A stretch of 64,000 bases of DNA from Prevotella denticola. GTDB lineage: Bacteria; Bacteroidota; Bacteroidia; Bacteroidales; Bacteroidaceae. The stretch's first letter is position 1; every line of letters begins with the position of its first letter. The notes beneath the pieces are model-generated. The model was given only the letters and a program-made list of their open reading frames with translations. It was not told the origin of the DNA and searched no databases. Positions 45,117 through 53,201 of the stretch are shown one piece after another. Location of the stretch: positions 1,116,501-1,180,500 of the forward strand of contig NZ_UGTM01000001.1 of the NCBI RefSeq assembly GCF_900454835.1, read 5' to 3'. Made by a program: the position numbers and the translations under genes.

Positions 45117-45332
45117 CTACCGTTTCATCAGCTGCTGCTCGATGAAGTCGACCTCTCTTCCGGGTTTTGCCTTCTGCTTCAGAAAGTTCGGAAAGAAGAA
45201 TACTTTCAGCACAAGGAAGATGATAATCAGCTTGACTATTATCACCGTCCACAGCGTCTTGCCCAAAGTCATGTGCCGGAAACCGTCGTAGTAAAGGTCG
45301 AAGACACGGTAAATGAATCCCTTCTTGTTCAC
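45117..45332 (-). CDS. DUF4492 small membrane protein, first gene of the cyd operon
   Basis: 71 residues from a GTG at 45332; no ATG is available at this position. One membrane helix (about 29-47: VIIVKLIIIFLVLKVFFFP) lies between charged ends, and MTLGKTLW precedes it. DUF4492 proteins are found ahead of cydA in Bacteroidota; by analogy with CydX-type peptides it may help assemble or stabilise the oxidase, but this is inference. It shares the promoter with cydA and cydB. Confidence 0.85.
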   Translation of the reverse strand: MNKKGFIYRVFDLYYDGFRHMTLGKTLWTVIIVKLIIIFLVLKVFFFPNFLKQKAKPGREVDFIEQQLMKR

Positions 45333-45377
45333 AGTATGAAATAGTTTTCTACTTGTATTTTATACAGATTACGTCTG

Positions 45378-45385
45378 CAAAGGTA
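45378..45385 (-). promoter_or_regulatory. -7 box of the DUF4492-cydA-cydB operon
   Basis: Minus-strand TACCTTTG followed by CAG, 45 nt ahead of the GTG start. It lies in a 195-nt divergent region shared with the export operon. Confidence 0.65.
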
Positions 45386-45470
45386 AACAAATATTCTCAA
45401 AGTTGTTCTATATTTCCCTAAAAATAGGCGTAATTTTGTATTTTAAAGATTATCAACGTGCTTTTCAGGT

Positions 45471-45508
45471 ATATTCCCTGTAAAAAAGTGTACTTTTGCA
45501 GGGAATAT
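45471..45508 (+). promoter_or_regulatory. Export-operon promoter inside a perfect inverted repeat
   Basis: -7 box TACTTTTG at 45491-45498, 30 nt ahead of the TolC-like start. Perfect 10-bp arms bracket it: ATATTCCCTG at 45471-45480 and CAGGGAATAT at 45499-45508. A repressor dimer on both arms would cover the polymerase site, which suggests regulated expression. No regulator gene lies next to the operon. Confidence 0.72.
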
Positions 45509-45527
45509 TTTTAGAACCCTTTAGGTA

Positions 45528-47033
45528 ATGAAGAAACTATTCAACATATTGATGCTGATCAGTATCTCCCCCGGCATCCAGGCACAGGAAGTGTATTCCC
45601 TGCAGCGATGCCGGGAGCTGGCCTTGCAGAACAACCGCCAGCTAAAGGTGTCTCGTATGGCGGCCGATGTGGCCGAAAACACACACAAGGCGGCCAAGAC
45701 GAAGTATCTGCCACGTGTCGACGCTCTTGCCGGATATCAGCATTTCTCACGGGAGATATCACTTCTGAACGACAAGCAGAAACAAGCTCTTGGTAATCTC
45801 GGCACCAATACGGTCGGACAGCTGGGAGGACAAATCGGACAAAACCTCAGTTCCCTGGTACAGCAGGGTCTCATCAGCCCGCAGGCAGCACAGCAGCTTG
45901 GACAGGTTCTCGGTAGCATAACAACACCGCTCACCCAGGCTGGGAACAACATCGGACAAAGTATCAACGATGCCTTCCGCTCAAACACAAAGAACATCTA
46001 CAGCGGCGGCATCATCGTCAATCAGCCCATCTATATGGGCGGGGCCATCAAGGCTGCAAACAACATGGCAGCCATCGGTGAGCAGGTTGTCGAGAACAAC
46101 ATCAGTCTCAAACGGCAGCTGATTCTCTACGGTGTGGACAACGCGTATTGGCTTGCCATCTCGCTGAAAAAGAAAGAAGCCTTGGCCATACGCTACCGCG
46201 ACCTTGCACAGAAGCTGGACGACGACGTAAAGAAAATGATACAGGCAGGCGTGGCAACACGTGCGGACGGCCTCAAAGTTGATGTTGCCGTCAACACGGC
46301 AGATCTGCAGATAGCCCATATCCAAAGCGGCGTTTCACTGACAAAGATGGCATTATGCGAACTTTGCGGCCTTGAATTGGACGGAGACATAAGACTGTCA
46401 GATGAAGGGGACGCCGACCTTACCCCTACGCCATCAGCGCAGTTTGAAGTGCGAGATACGACCGGTTCAGACAGTAGAGAGACCGCCGACGTGCGGCCAG
46501 AGCTTCGACTGCTGCAGAATGCTATTGACATGAGCCGGCAGAACACCAAGCTCGTACGTTCACTCTATCTTCCCCACGTGCTGCTGACAGGCGGCTATTC
46601 ATTATCCAACCCCAACCTCTTCAATGGTTTTCAGAAACGATTCACCGACCTTTGGAACATCGGCATAACCGTCCAGGTTCCGATATGGAACTGGGGCGAG
46701 GGGAAGTATAAAGTGCGGGCAAGCAAGACGGCAACGAGCATTGCACAACTGGAAATGGATGACGCACGCAAGAAAATAGACCTTGAAGTAGAGCAAAACC
46801 GTCTCCGCCTCAAAGATGCCAGCAAACAGCTCGCTACAGCCCATAAAAACATGGAGGCAGCAGAAGAAAATCTGCGCTGTGCAAACATCGGATTCAAGGA
46901 AGGCGTCATGACTGTAACCGATGTCATGACAGCTCAGACTGCCTGGCAGACAGCTCGGACAGCAATCATTGATGCCGAAATCAATGTCAAACTGGCACAG
47001 ACAGGATTACAGAAAGCACTTGGAATCCTCTGA
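45528..47033 (+). CDS. TolC-like outer-membrane efflux protein
   Basis: 501 residues with a signal peptide (ending GIQAQ), then the two long alpha-helical repeats of the OEP/TolC family. The barrel and helical hairpin form a trimeric channel from the periplasm across the outer membrane. RELALQNNRQLKVSRM near the N terminus and ENLRCANIGFKEGVMTVTDVMTAQ in the second half are typical. A Gln/Gly-rich section at about 85-150 is unusually rich in Asn and Gln. First gene of an export operon with an HlyD adaptor and two permeases. Confidence 0.92.
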   Translation: MKKLFNILMLISISPGIQAQEVYSLQRCRELALQNNRQLKVSRMAADVAENTHKAAKTKYLPRVDALAGYQHFSREISLLNDKQKQALGNLGTNTVGQLGGQIGQNLSSLVQQGLISPQAAQQLGQVLGSITTPLTQAGNNIGQSINDAFRSNTKNIYSGGIIVNQPIYMGGAIKAANNMAAIGEQVVENNISLKRQLILYGVDNAYWLAISLKKKEALAIRYRDLAQKLDDDVKKMIQAGVATRADGLKVDVAVNTADLQIAHIQSGVSLTKMALCELCGLELDGDIRLSDEGDADLTPTPSAQFEVRDTTGSDSRETADVRPELRLLQNAIDMSRQNTKLVRSLYLPHVLLTGGYSLSNPNLFNGFQKRFTDLWNIGITVQVPIWNWGEGKYKVRASKTATSIAQLEMDDARKKIDLEVEQNRLRLKDASKQLATAHKNMEAAEENLRCANIGFKEGVMTVTDVMTAQTAWQTARTAIIDAEINVKLAQTGLQKALGIL

Positions 47034-47113
47034 ATATTGAGAACCGGGACTTGAACTTTACTATCAACTCAAAAGTCAAACATCAAATCGCAAACCGCAA
47101 TAAACAAAGAAAT

Positions 47114-48097
47114 ATGTCAGCTAAATCACAACATAGAAACATCCTTCTTGCCGTTTTAGGCCTTGCATCAGTCGTCGTCCTCGTTGCTGTTATCGGCTAT
47201 TTCACAATAGACAGGACGCAGGAAGTGATACAGGGAGAAGTGGAAGTAAGCGAATACCGTGTCGCCTGCAAACTCCCAGGCCGGATTACGGATATAAAGG
47301 TAAAGGAAGGTGACTTCGTCCATAAGGGTGATACCCTCGCCACACTGGCCATCCCCGAAGCCAGCGCACAGGAAAAAGTGGCAGAAGCGACTGCCGGAGC
47401 AACAGATGCTCTAAGCGCACTGGCCGAAGCACCGACACGCCACGAGACCGTAGAAAGTGCCTACCAGCTCTACCAGCAGGCCATTGCAGCCAACGGTATT
47501 GCAGAGAAGACCTACGGGCGTATGCAGCGGCTCTATGACGAAGGTGTAATGACAGCACAGAAACGTGACGAGGCCATGGCAGCCTACGAAGCAACGAAAG
47601 CCGGCGTAGAGGCTGCCAAGGCGCAGTGGGAACTTGCCAAAAACGGTGCACGGCAGGAGACGAAAGAAGCGGCGAAGAAGCAGGCACAGGCCGCACGGTC
47701 CGCCATCGACGTGGTCCGTTCCGTACTGAAAGAGACCGTACAGCGTGCAACCGCTGACGGTGAAGTCGAGACTATCTATCCGAAGGTCGGCGAACTCGTC
47801 GGTCTGGGAAGTCCCATTATGAGCATCTCCATGGTCGATGATATCTGGGGAACATTCAACGTCCGTGAGGATCAGCTCAAGAAGATAAAGGTTGGAACCG
47901 TTCTGAAAGTCTACGTGCCAGCCCTCGACAAAAACATAGAGATGCGCGTGACCTCTTTGAAAGATCAAGGCTCCTACGCCGTATGGAAAGCGACAAAGAC
48001 CAACGGACAATATGACCTCAAGACGTTCCAGGTGAAGGCACGGCCTACAAAGAAAGTGGAGGACCTGAAGGCCGGTATGTCGCTGATACTGAAATAA
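47114..48097 (+). CDS. HlyD/MFP-type periplasmic adaptor
   Basis: 327 residues from the ATG at 47114. The longer frame begins with TTG and is not preferred. It has an N-terminal membrane anchor (about 11-34), a biotinyl-lipoyl half (YRVACKLPGRITDIKVKEGDFVHKGD), a long Ala/Glu/Lys coiled-coil hairpin (about 90-190), the second lipoyl half (EVETIYPKVGELVGLGSPIMS) and a beta-barrel. It bridges inner-membrane permeases and the TolC channel. Second gene, 80 nt after the TolC-like gene. Confidence 0.93.
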   Translation: MSAKSQHRNILLAVLGLASVVVLVAVIGYFTIDRTQEVIQGEVEVSEYRVACKLPGRITDIKVKEGDFVHKGDTLATLAIPEASAQEKVAEATAGATDALSALAEAPTRHETVESAYQLYQQAIAANGIAEKTYGRMQRLYDEGVMTAQKRDEAMAAYEATKAGVEAAKAQWELAKNGARQETKEAAKKQAQAARSAIDVVRSVLKETVQRATADGEVETIYPKVGELVGLGSPIMSISMVDDIWGTFNVREDQLKKIKVGTVLKVYVPALDKNIEMRVTSLKDQGSYAVWKATKTNGQYDLKTFQVKARPTKKVEDLKAGMSLILK

Positions 48098-48229
48098 GCG
48101 GTCTTATCCTCCTCCATAGACTGCCTGACAGGCATTCCCTGCGGACCTTTCATCGCCTATCATCGCACATGATCGCCGCCATCACTTGTCACTGCCCGTA
48201 AAAATCAGTCCAGGATGTTTCCCATTGCA

Positions 48230-49411
48230 ATGAAGAAACTATCTCTCTACATAAGAAGAATCGTCAACATCTCTGCCCGGGAGGTGGAGCTGATGATTCA
48301 CAACCCCATCTACATCTGCTGCATGGTGGTGTTTCCACTTGTCGTTATTTTCTTCTTCACGTCCTTGATGAACGAGGGACAGCCAGAAGAACTACCCTGC
48401 GGGATCGTCGACAACGACAACACTTCCACGACACGCGCCATGGTCCGGCAGCTGGATGCTTTCCAAAGCACACACGTTGCAGGCTACTACAACAGTGTTG
48501 CCGAAGCACGCAAAGCCATACAGCGCAATGAAATCTACGCCTTCCTGTATATCCCGGAAGGCACAACAGCCAGACTTATCTCCCAGCGTCAGCCGAAAGT
48601 ATCCTTCTATTACAGCAACGTGACTCTCGTCGCCGGCAACATGCTTTTCAGGGACCTCAAGACAATAACGACACTCAGCTCGGCGGCCATGGGGTCGGCA
48701 AAGCTGCAGATGCTGGGCAAGACTCCTATGGAAATCAAGAATTTCATCCAGCCAATAGCACTCGACCTGCACATGGTAGGCAATCCATGGATGAACTACA
48801 ATGTCTATCTGAGCAGTATCATGATTCCCGGCATATTGATTCTGTTCATGTTCCTCATCACGGCCTACTCCATCGGAACAGAGCTGAAATTCGGAAGAGC
48901 ACACAAGTGGATGTCGATGGCTGAAAACAACATTTTCATAGCCCTGACAGGAAAGCTCCTGCCACAGACGCTCGTCTTCATGAGCATCTTCTTAGGCTAT
49001 GAATGGTATATCTATGGTCATCTGGACTTTCCGCATCCCGGCGGCCTGCACATGATTCTTCTGCTTGCAGCCCTGACGGTTCTGTCTTCCCAGGGATTCG
49101 GCGTATTCGCCTTCGGACTGATGCCTTCCCTGCGAATGTCAATGAGTATATGTTCGCTGTGGGCCGTCGTGGGATTCTCGGCCTGCGGTGCGACCTTCCC
49201 GCTCTTTGCCATGGACGGCATGATAGAATCCTTGGCCCAAATCATCCCGTTGCGCCACTACTATATGATTTATCAGATATGCATCTTCAACGGTTATCCA
49301 CTGATTGATGCGTGGGTGAATGTCGTTGCCCTGGTGGCTTTTGCAACCCTGCCCATTCTTGTGACACACAATATAAAACGGGCTATGGTGGAGTATGTGT
49401 ATATACCCTAA
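48230..49411 (+). CDS. ABC-2 type transporter permease (first of two)
   Basis: 393 residues from the ATG at 48230; an in-frame ATG at 48215 is an alternative. N-terminal membrane helix (about 23-45) with a large extracytoplasmic domain (about 46-190), then about five further helices, the layout of ABC-2/YhhJ-type exporters. It follows the HlyD gene by 132 nt, which includes CAT-rich repeats. No ATP-binding subunit is encoded in the cluster; the permease must borrow one or act otherwise. Confidence 0.88.
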   Translation: MKKLSLYIRRIVNISAREVELMIHNPIYICCMVVFPLVVIFFFTSLMNEGQPEELPCGIVDNDNTSTTRAMVRQLDAFQSTHVAGYYNSVAEARKAIQRNEIYAFLYIPEGTTARLISQRQPKVSFYYSNVTLVAGNMLFRDLKTITTLSSAAMGSAKLQMLGKTPMEIKNFIQPIALDLHMVGNPWMNYNVYLSSIMIPGILILFMFLITAYSIGTELKFGRAHKWMSMAENNIFIALTGKLLPQTLVFMSIFLGYEWYIYGHLDFPHPGGLHMILLLAALTVLSSQGFGVFAFGLMPSLRMSMSICSLWAVVGFSACGATFPLFAMDGMIESLAQIIPLRHYYMIYQICIFNGYPLIDAWVNVVALVAFATLPILVTHNIKRAMVEYVYIP

Positions 49412-49473
49412 AGACCGCTCCCGCCCCCACATAACTGTCATCTGTTATCCATCATCGCTTATCATCGCCTATC

Positions 49474-50766
49474 ATGTCAGAATCAACCTCCTCACACACT
49501 ACCACACAGAAAGCAGACAGAGGACTGCTGGGTTTCCTCTCCTCCATATGTTACATCTGGTGGCTGGAAACAAAGAGTACGGTAAAGGACGAAGGAGTAT
49601 TGATTTTCTTCCTTCTCGTCCCCCTTGCCTACCCTCTGCTTTATTCATGGATATACAACAATGAGGTTGTCCGCGAGGTACCTGTCGCAGTCGTCGACCT
49701 CTCCCACTCCGCTTCTTCCCGTGAATTCATCCGTGATTTCGATGCCTCGCCGGATGTACATGCCGCCTGCTATTGCAACAACTTGCAGGAAGCACAGGAC
49801 CTGACAGGCAAGCAGGTCGTGCATGGAATTCTCTATTTCCCGGAAGATTTCGACAGGACATTGAACCGTGGCGAACAGACACACGTGGGTGTCTACTGCG
49901 ACATGAGTCTGATGCTGACCTACAAGGCCATCTACCAGACGGCACAGGCCGTATCTCTCGAGATGGGAGCTGAGCGGCAGAAGCCACGCTCGTTCTCGTT
50001 TACGGAACGCGACGAAGAGCTGAACACCGAGCCCCTGTCGGTTGATGCACAGCCTATCTTCAACACGACAGGAGGCTATGGAAATGCTATCCTGCCTGGC
50101 GTGCTGATCCTCATCCTGCAACAGACACTGCTCCTGGGCATCGGTCTCTCTGCAGGAACAGCGCGAGAGAACAACCGTTTCCAGGACCTCGTTCCTATCG
50201 GCAGACATTATGACGGCATCATGAAGATTGTATTGGGAAAATCCTCCTGCTATTTCATGGTCTATTGCGTCATGTCAGCTTACATCACCATGGCTGTCCC
50301 CTATTTCTTCAGTTTTACAATGCTTGCACGTCCCGCCGACCTTTTCCGGCTTCTCCTGCCTTACCTGCTGGCAGTCATCTTCTTCGGTATGGCCCTCTCC
50401 TGTCTTGTACGCTATCGGGAGAATGTGATGCTGCTGGTAGTCTTCACATCCGTACCGTTCCTTTTTCTCACAGGTGTTTCATGGCCGCAAAGCAACATTC
50501 CCGGTATATGGCAGGGCCTCAGCTGGCTCATCCCGTCCACTTTCGGTGTACGTGGCTACCTGCGGATATCGTCCATGGGAGGGACTGTCAATGACATTCT
50601 GCCCGAAGTCCGTGCACTGTGGACACAGGCTGTCGTCTATTTTGTCATAACCTGCTTCGTGTACAGATATCAGATCATCAGTGCGCGCAAGCATGCCATC
50701 GCTCATTACCAGATGATACAGAACAGCATCCGAGCGGCACGTGAAAAGCAGGCAGCCGACAAATAA
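49474..50766 (+). CDS. ABC-2 type transporter permease (second of two)
   Basis: 430 residues, homologous in layout to the preceding gene: an N-terminal helix (about 43-62), a periplasmic domain (about 65-200) and about five C-terminal helices (GVLILILQQTLLLGIGL; ISARKHAIAHYQ at the end). The pair probably forms a heterodimeric membrane part. It starts 62 nt after the first permease, behind an ATCATCGC repeat tract. It is the last gene of the operon. Confidence 0.9.
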   Translation: MSESTSSHTTTQKADRGLLGFLSSICYIWWLETKSTVKDEGVLIFFLLVPLAYPLLYSWIYNNEVVREVPVAVVDLSHSASSREFIRDFDASPDVHAACYCNNLQEAQDLTGKQVVHGILYFPEDFDRTLNRGEQTHVGVYCDMSLMLTYKAIYQTAQAVSLEMGAERQKPRSFSFTERDEELNTEPLSVDAQPIFNTTGGYGNAILPGVLILILQQTLLLGIGLSAGTARENNRFQDLVPIGRHYDGIMKIVLGKSSCYFMVYCVMSAYITMAVPYFFSFTMLARPADLFRLLLPYLLAVIFFGMALSCLVRYRENVMLLVVFTSVPFLFLTGVSWPQSNIPGIWQGLSWLIPSTFGVRGYLRISSMGGTVNDILPEVRALWTQAVVYFVITCFVYRYQIISARKHAIAHYQMIQNSIRAAREKQAADK

Positions 50767-50870
50767 TCCCGCCGCTGCCCCACTCCTGTGAGCGAAGTCA
50801 TCCTTGGAGACTGTCATGCATCACAAGCAACAATCTTCTGTTACCGTACCTCTATTTTCACGGAAATACT

Positions 50871-50878
50871 TACCTTTG
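50871..50878 (+). promoter_or_regulatory. -7 box upstream of topB
   Basis: TACCTTTG followed by CAC. It would give a leader of about 125 nt before topB. No TTTG at the expected distance. Confidence 0.5.
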
Positions 50879-51011
50879 CACGTGCGGAAGACGACTTACA
50901 CTGCAAAATAAAGGTATAGAAAGGGGCGGTGATACAGTAACAGCATCTGTCTTACCTCTTGCTTCTACATCCTCCCTCCGTCCTTCCACGGTCATCTTTT
51001 TTGAAGAAAAC

Positions 51012-52874
51012 ATGATAGTTTGCATAGCAGAGAAACCCAGTGTTGCGAAAGACATAGCCCGGATTCTTGGAGCCGACAAGCCCTGCAATGGTTACATGGA
51101 AGGCAACAACTACCAGGTGACATGGACCTTCGGCCATCTTTGTGAGCTGAAAGAGCCGAATGATTACTTCGCCAACTGGAAGCACTGGAGCCTGGCGGCA
51201 CTCCCTATGATTCCCCCACGCTTCGGCATAAAACTCATCGAAGACGAAGGCATCAAGAAGCAGTTTGCCGTCATTGAGAAGCTGTACCACTCGGCCGAAC
51301 TGATCATCAACTGTGGTGATGCCGGTCAGGAAGGAGAACTGATCCAACGCTGGGTAATGCAGAAAGCCGGCATAAAATGCCCGGTGAAACGACTGTGGAT
51401 ATCCTCCATGACCGATGAGGCCATCCGTGAAGGATTCGCTCACCTGAAAGAGCAGCAACAGTACCAGCCGCTTTACCTCGCCGGTCTCTCTCGTGCCATC
51501 GGCGACTGGCTGCTGGGTATGAATGCCACACGCCTCTACACTTTAAAGTATGGAAACAACAGCTACGGGAAAGGGCAGATTCTGTCCATAGGACGAGTCC
51601 AGACCCCGACACTTGCCCTCATCGTACAACGGCAGAAGGAGATAGACAATTTCAAGCCGGAACCCTACTGGGTGCTGGCAACCGTCTATCGTGACACACA
51701 GTTCACGGCAACGAAAGGAAAGTACAAGTCCAAGGAAGAAGGCGAACAGGCCTTCTCCACCATCGAGGGGAAACCGTTTACCGTCACAAACGTGACGAAA
51801 AAGAATGGGGCAGAACAACCCCATCAGCTCTACGACCTTACTTCGCTGCAGGTAGACTGTAACCGCAAGTTCGGCTTCTCTGCGGAAATGACGCTCAACA
51901 CCGTCCAGACCCTCTATGAAAGGAAATTCACAACTTATCCTCGTGTGGACACCCAGTTCCTTTCAGACGACATATACCCGAAGTGTCCACAGATCATGAA
52001 CGGGCTTTTCAAGACGGCTTTCGCAGGTAAACGTCCCTATGCCGGCCTTGTCAAGACATTAGGCGGAAAGCCCTTGTCCAAGACAAAACGTGTGTTCGAC
52101 TCTTCGAAAGTAACTGATCACCACGCTATCATCCCGACAGGAATTCCACCACAGGGGCTTACTGATGTAGAACACAAGGTTTACGACCTCATTGTCCGGC
52201 GTTTCATCGCCGCCTTTTATCCCGACTGCAAATTCGCCACGACTACCGTTTCGGGCAAGGTGGACGAAATCGAGTTCAAGGTATCGGGAAAGGAAATACT
52301 GGATCCTGGATGGAGAATCTGCACTGACACACCGGCCAGCCCTGTCCCCTCGGCAGAAGGACAGGGGGAGGGAACTGCCACTTCCCCCCTCCTTCCCACT
52401 TTCGCCAAGGGAGAGTCCGGGCCGCACACCCCCACCCTCACGGAGAAGCAGACCACCCCGCCCAAACATTATACGGAAGCCTCGCTGCTCCGTGCCATGG
52501 AGACAGCCGGAAAGCTCGTTGAAGACGAAACGCTACGTGCCGCCATGAAAGCTAACGGTATCGGACGGCCGTCTTCACGTGCCGGAATCATCGAAACGCT
52601 CTTCAAACGGCATTATATCCGGAGAAAACGGAAAAGCATAGAAGCAACCGACATGGGAATCGCCCTCATCGACACAATACACGAGAAGCTCCTCACTTCT
52701 GCTGAACTGACTGGTATATGGGAGAAGAAACTCCGCGACATCGAAGCGGAAAAGTATGATGCCGCACAGTTCATCAGCGAACTGAAGCTGCAGATTACCA
52801 GCATTGTCAATGATGTCCTGGCCGACAACTCCAACAGGAAGATAGGACAGGCTGATGGGAAAGAGGGAGTATGA
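51012..52874 (+). CDS. topB: DNA topoisomerase III
   Basis: Type IA enzyme that passes single strands and resolves late replication and recombination structures. 620 residues. The Toprim domain has IAEKPSVAKDIARILG and the metal motif DAGQEGELIQRW, and the active-site Tyr lies in YERKFTTYPRVDTQFLS (about 313). Between the core and the C-terminal part (about 430-480) there is a Pro/Gly/Ser-rich linker (PSAEGQGEGTATSP) followed by the usual FAKGESGPHTPTLTEK. The linker has a GC-rich base run unlike the rest of the gene. No zinc-finger tail is present. Confidence 0.94.
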   Translation: MIVCIAEKPSVAKDIARILGADKPCNGYMEGNNYQVTWTFGHLCELKEPNDYFANWKHWSLAALPMIPPRFGIKLIEDEGIKKQFAVIEKLYHSAELIINCGDAGQEGELIQRWVMQKAGIKCPVKRLWISSMTDEAIREGFAHLKEQQQYQPLYLAGLSRAIGDWLLGMNATRLYTLKYGNNSYGKGQILSIGRVQTPTLALIVQRQKEIDNFKPEPYWVLATVYRDTQFTATKGKYKSKEEGEQAFSTIEGKPFTVTNVTKKNGAEQPHQLYDLTSLQVDCNRKFGFSAEMTLNTVQTLYERKFTTYPRVDTQFLSDDIYPKCPQIMNGLFKTAFAGKRPYAGLVKTLGGKPLSKTKRVFDSSKVTDHHAIIPTGIPPQGLTDVEHKVYDLIVRRFIAAFYPDCKFATTTVSGKVDEIEFKVSGKEILDPGWRICTDTPASPVPSAEGQGEGTATSPLLPTFAKGESGPHTPTLTEKQTTPPKHYTEASLLRAMETAGKLVEDETLRAAMKANGIGRPSSRAGIIETLFKRHYIRRKRKSIEATDMGIALIDTIHEKLLTSAELTGIWEKKLRDIEAEKYDAAQFISELKLQITSIVNDVLADNSNRKIGQADGKEGV

Positions 52875-52979
52875 CGATAAAGAGAAACCGCTTTTTTTCT
52901 ACAGACAGCCGGCAGACGAAACGAAGCGAACAGCCGGCAGACTCACTCGTGGAGGTGCAGGAAACCGGCCTCAACATAT

Positions 52980-53060
52980 GGGAAGGGTGTTCCCAGCCGT
53001 TGGGAACACCCTTCCCGGCCGTTGGGACAGCAAGTCCCAACCGGTCGGGGACTGTCTTCC
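52980..53060. repeat. Palindrome cluster B
   Basis: A stem with 16-bp arms (GGGAAGGGTGTTCCCA at 52980-52995 and its complement at 53001-53016) is followed by an imperfect dyad of CCCGGCCGTTGGGA and TCCCAACCGGTCGGGG, then a GACTGT/ACAGTC pair to about 53069. The core TTCCCGGCCGTTGGGA is shared with cluster A (6598-6613). Unlike cluster A, it lies just upstream of a promoter. Confidence 0.85.
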
Positions 53061-53119
53061 CAACAGTCGAAATTAATATATTTTCGCCTTTCTCCTTGTG
53101 CTGTTTTAATTTATATTAT

Positions 53120-53127
53120 TATCTTTG
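53120..53127 (+). promoter_or_regulatory. -7 box of the DUF2723 gene
   Basis: TATCTTTG followed by CACC. CTTG at 53095-53098 is a possible -33 with a 21-nt spacer. Confidence 0.7.
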
Positions 53128-53201
53128 CACCGATTATTTCGAAATAAAACGTCTCTGCTCGTCCGATACCGGGTGGCAGACTGTAAACTCTGATCGAATA
53201 A

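Larger units (their letters stand above)
52875..53201. other. Gene-free stretch with palindrome cluster B and a promoter
   Basis: About 330 bp. A GC-rich dyad cluster at 52980-53060, then an A/T-rich promoter region for the DUF2723 gene. Overlapping short ORFs arise from the palindromes. Confidence 0.65.
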
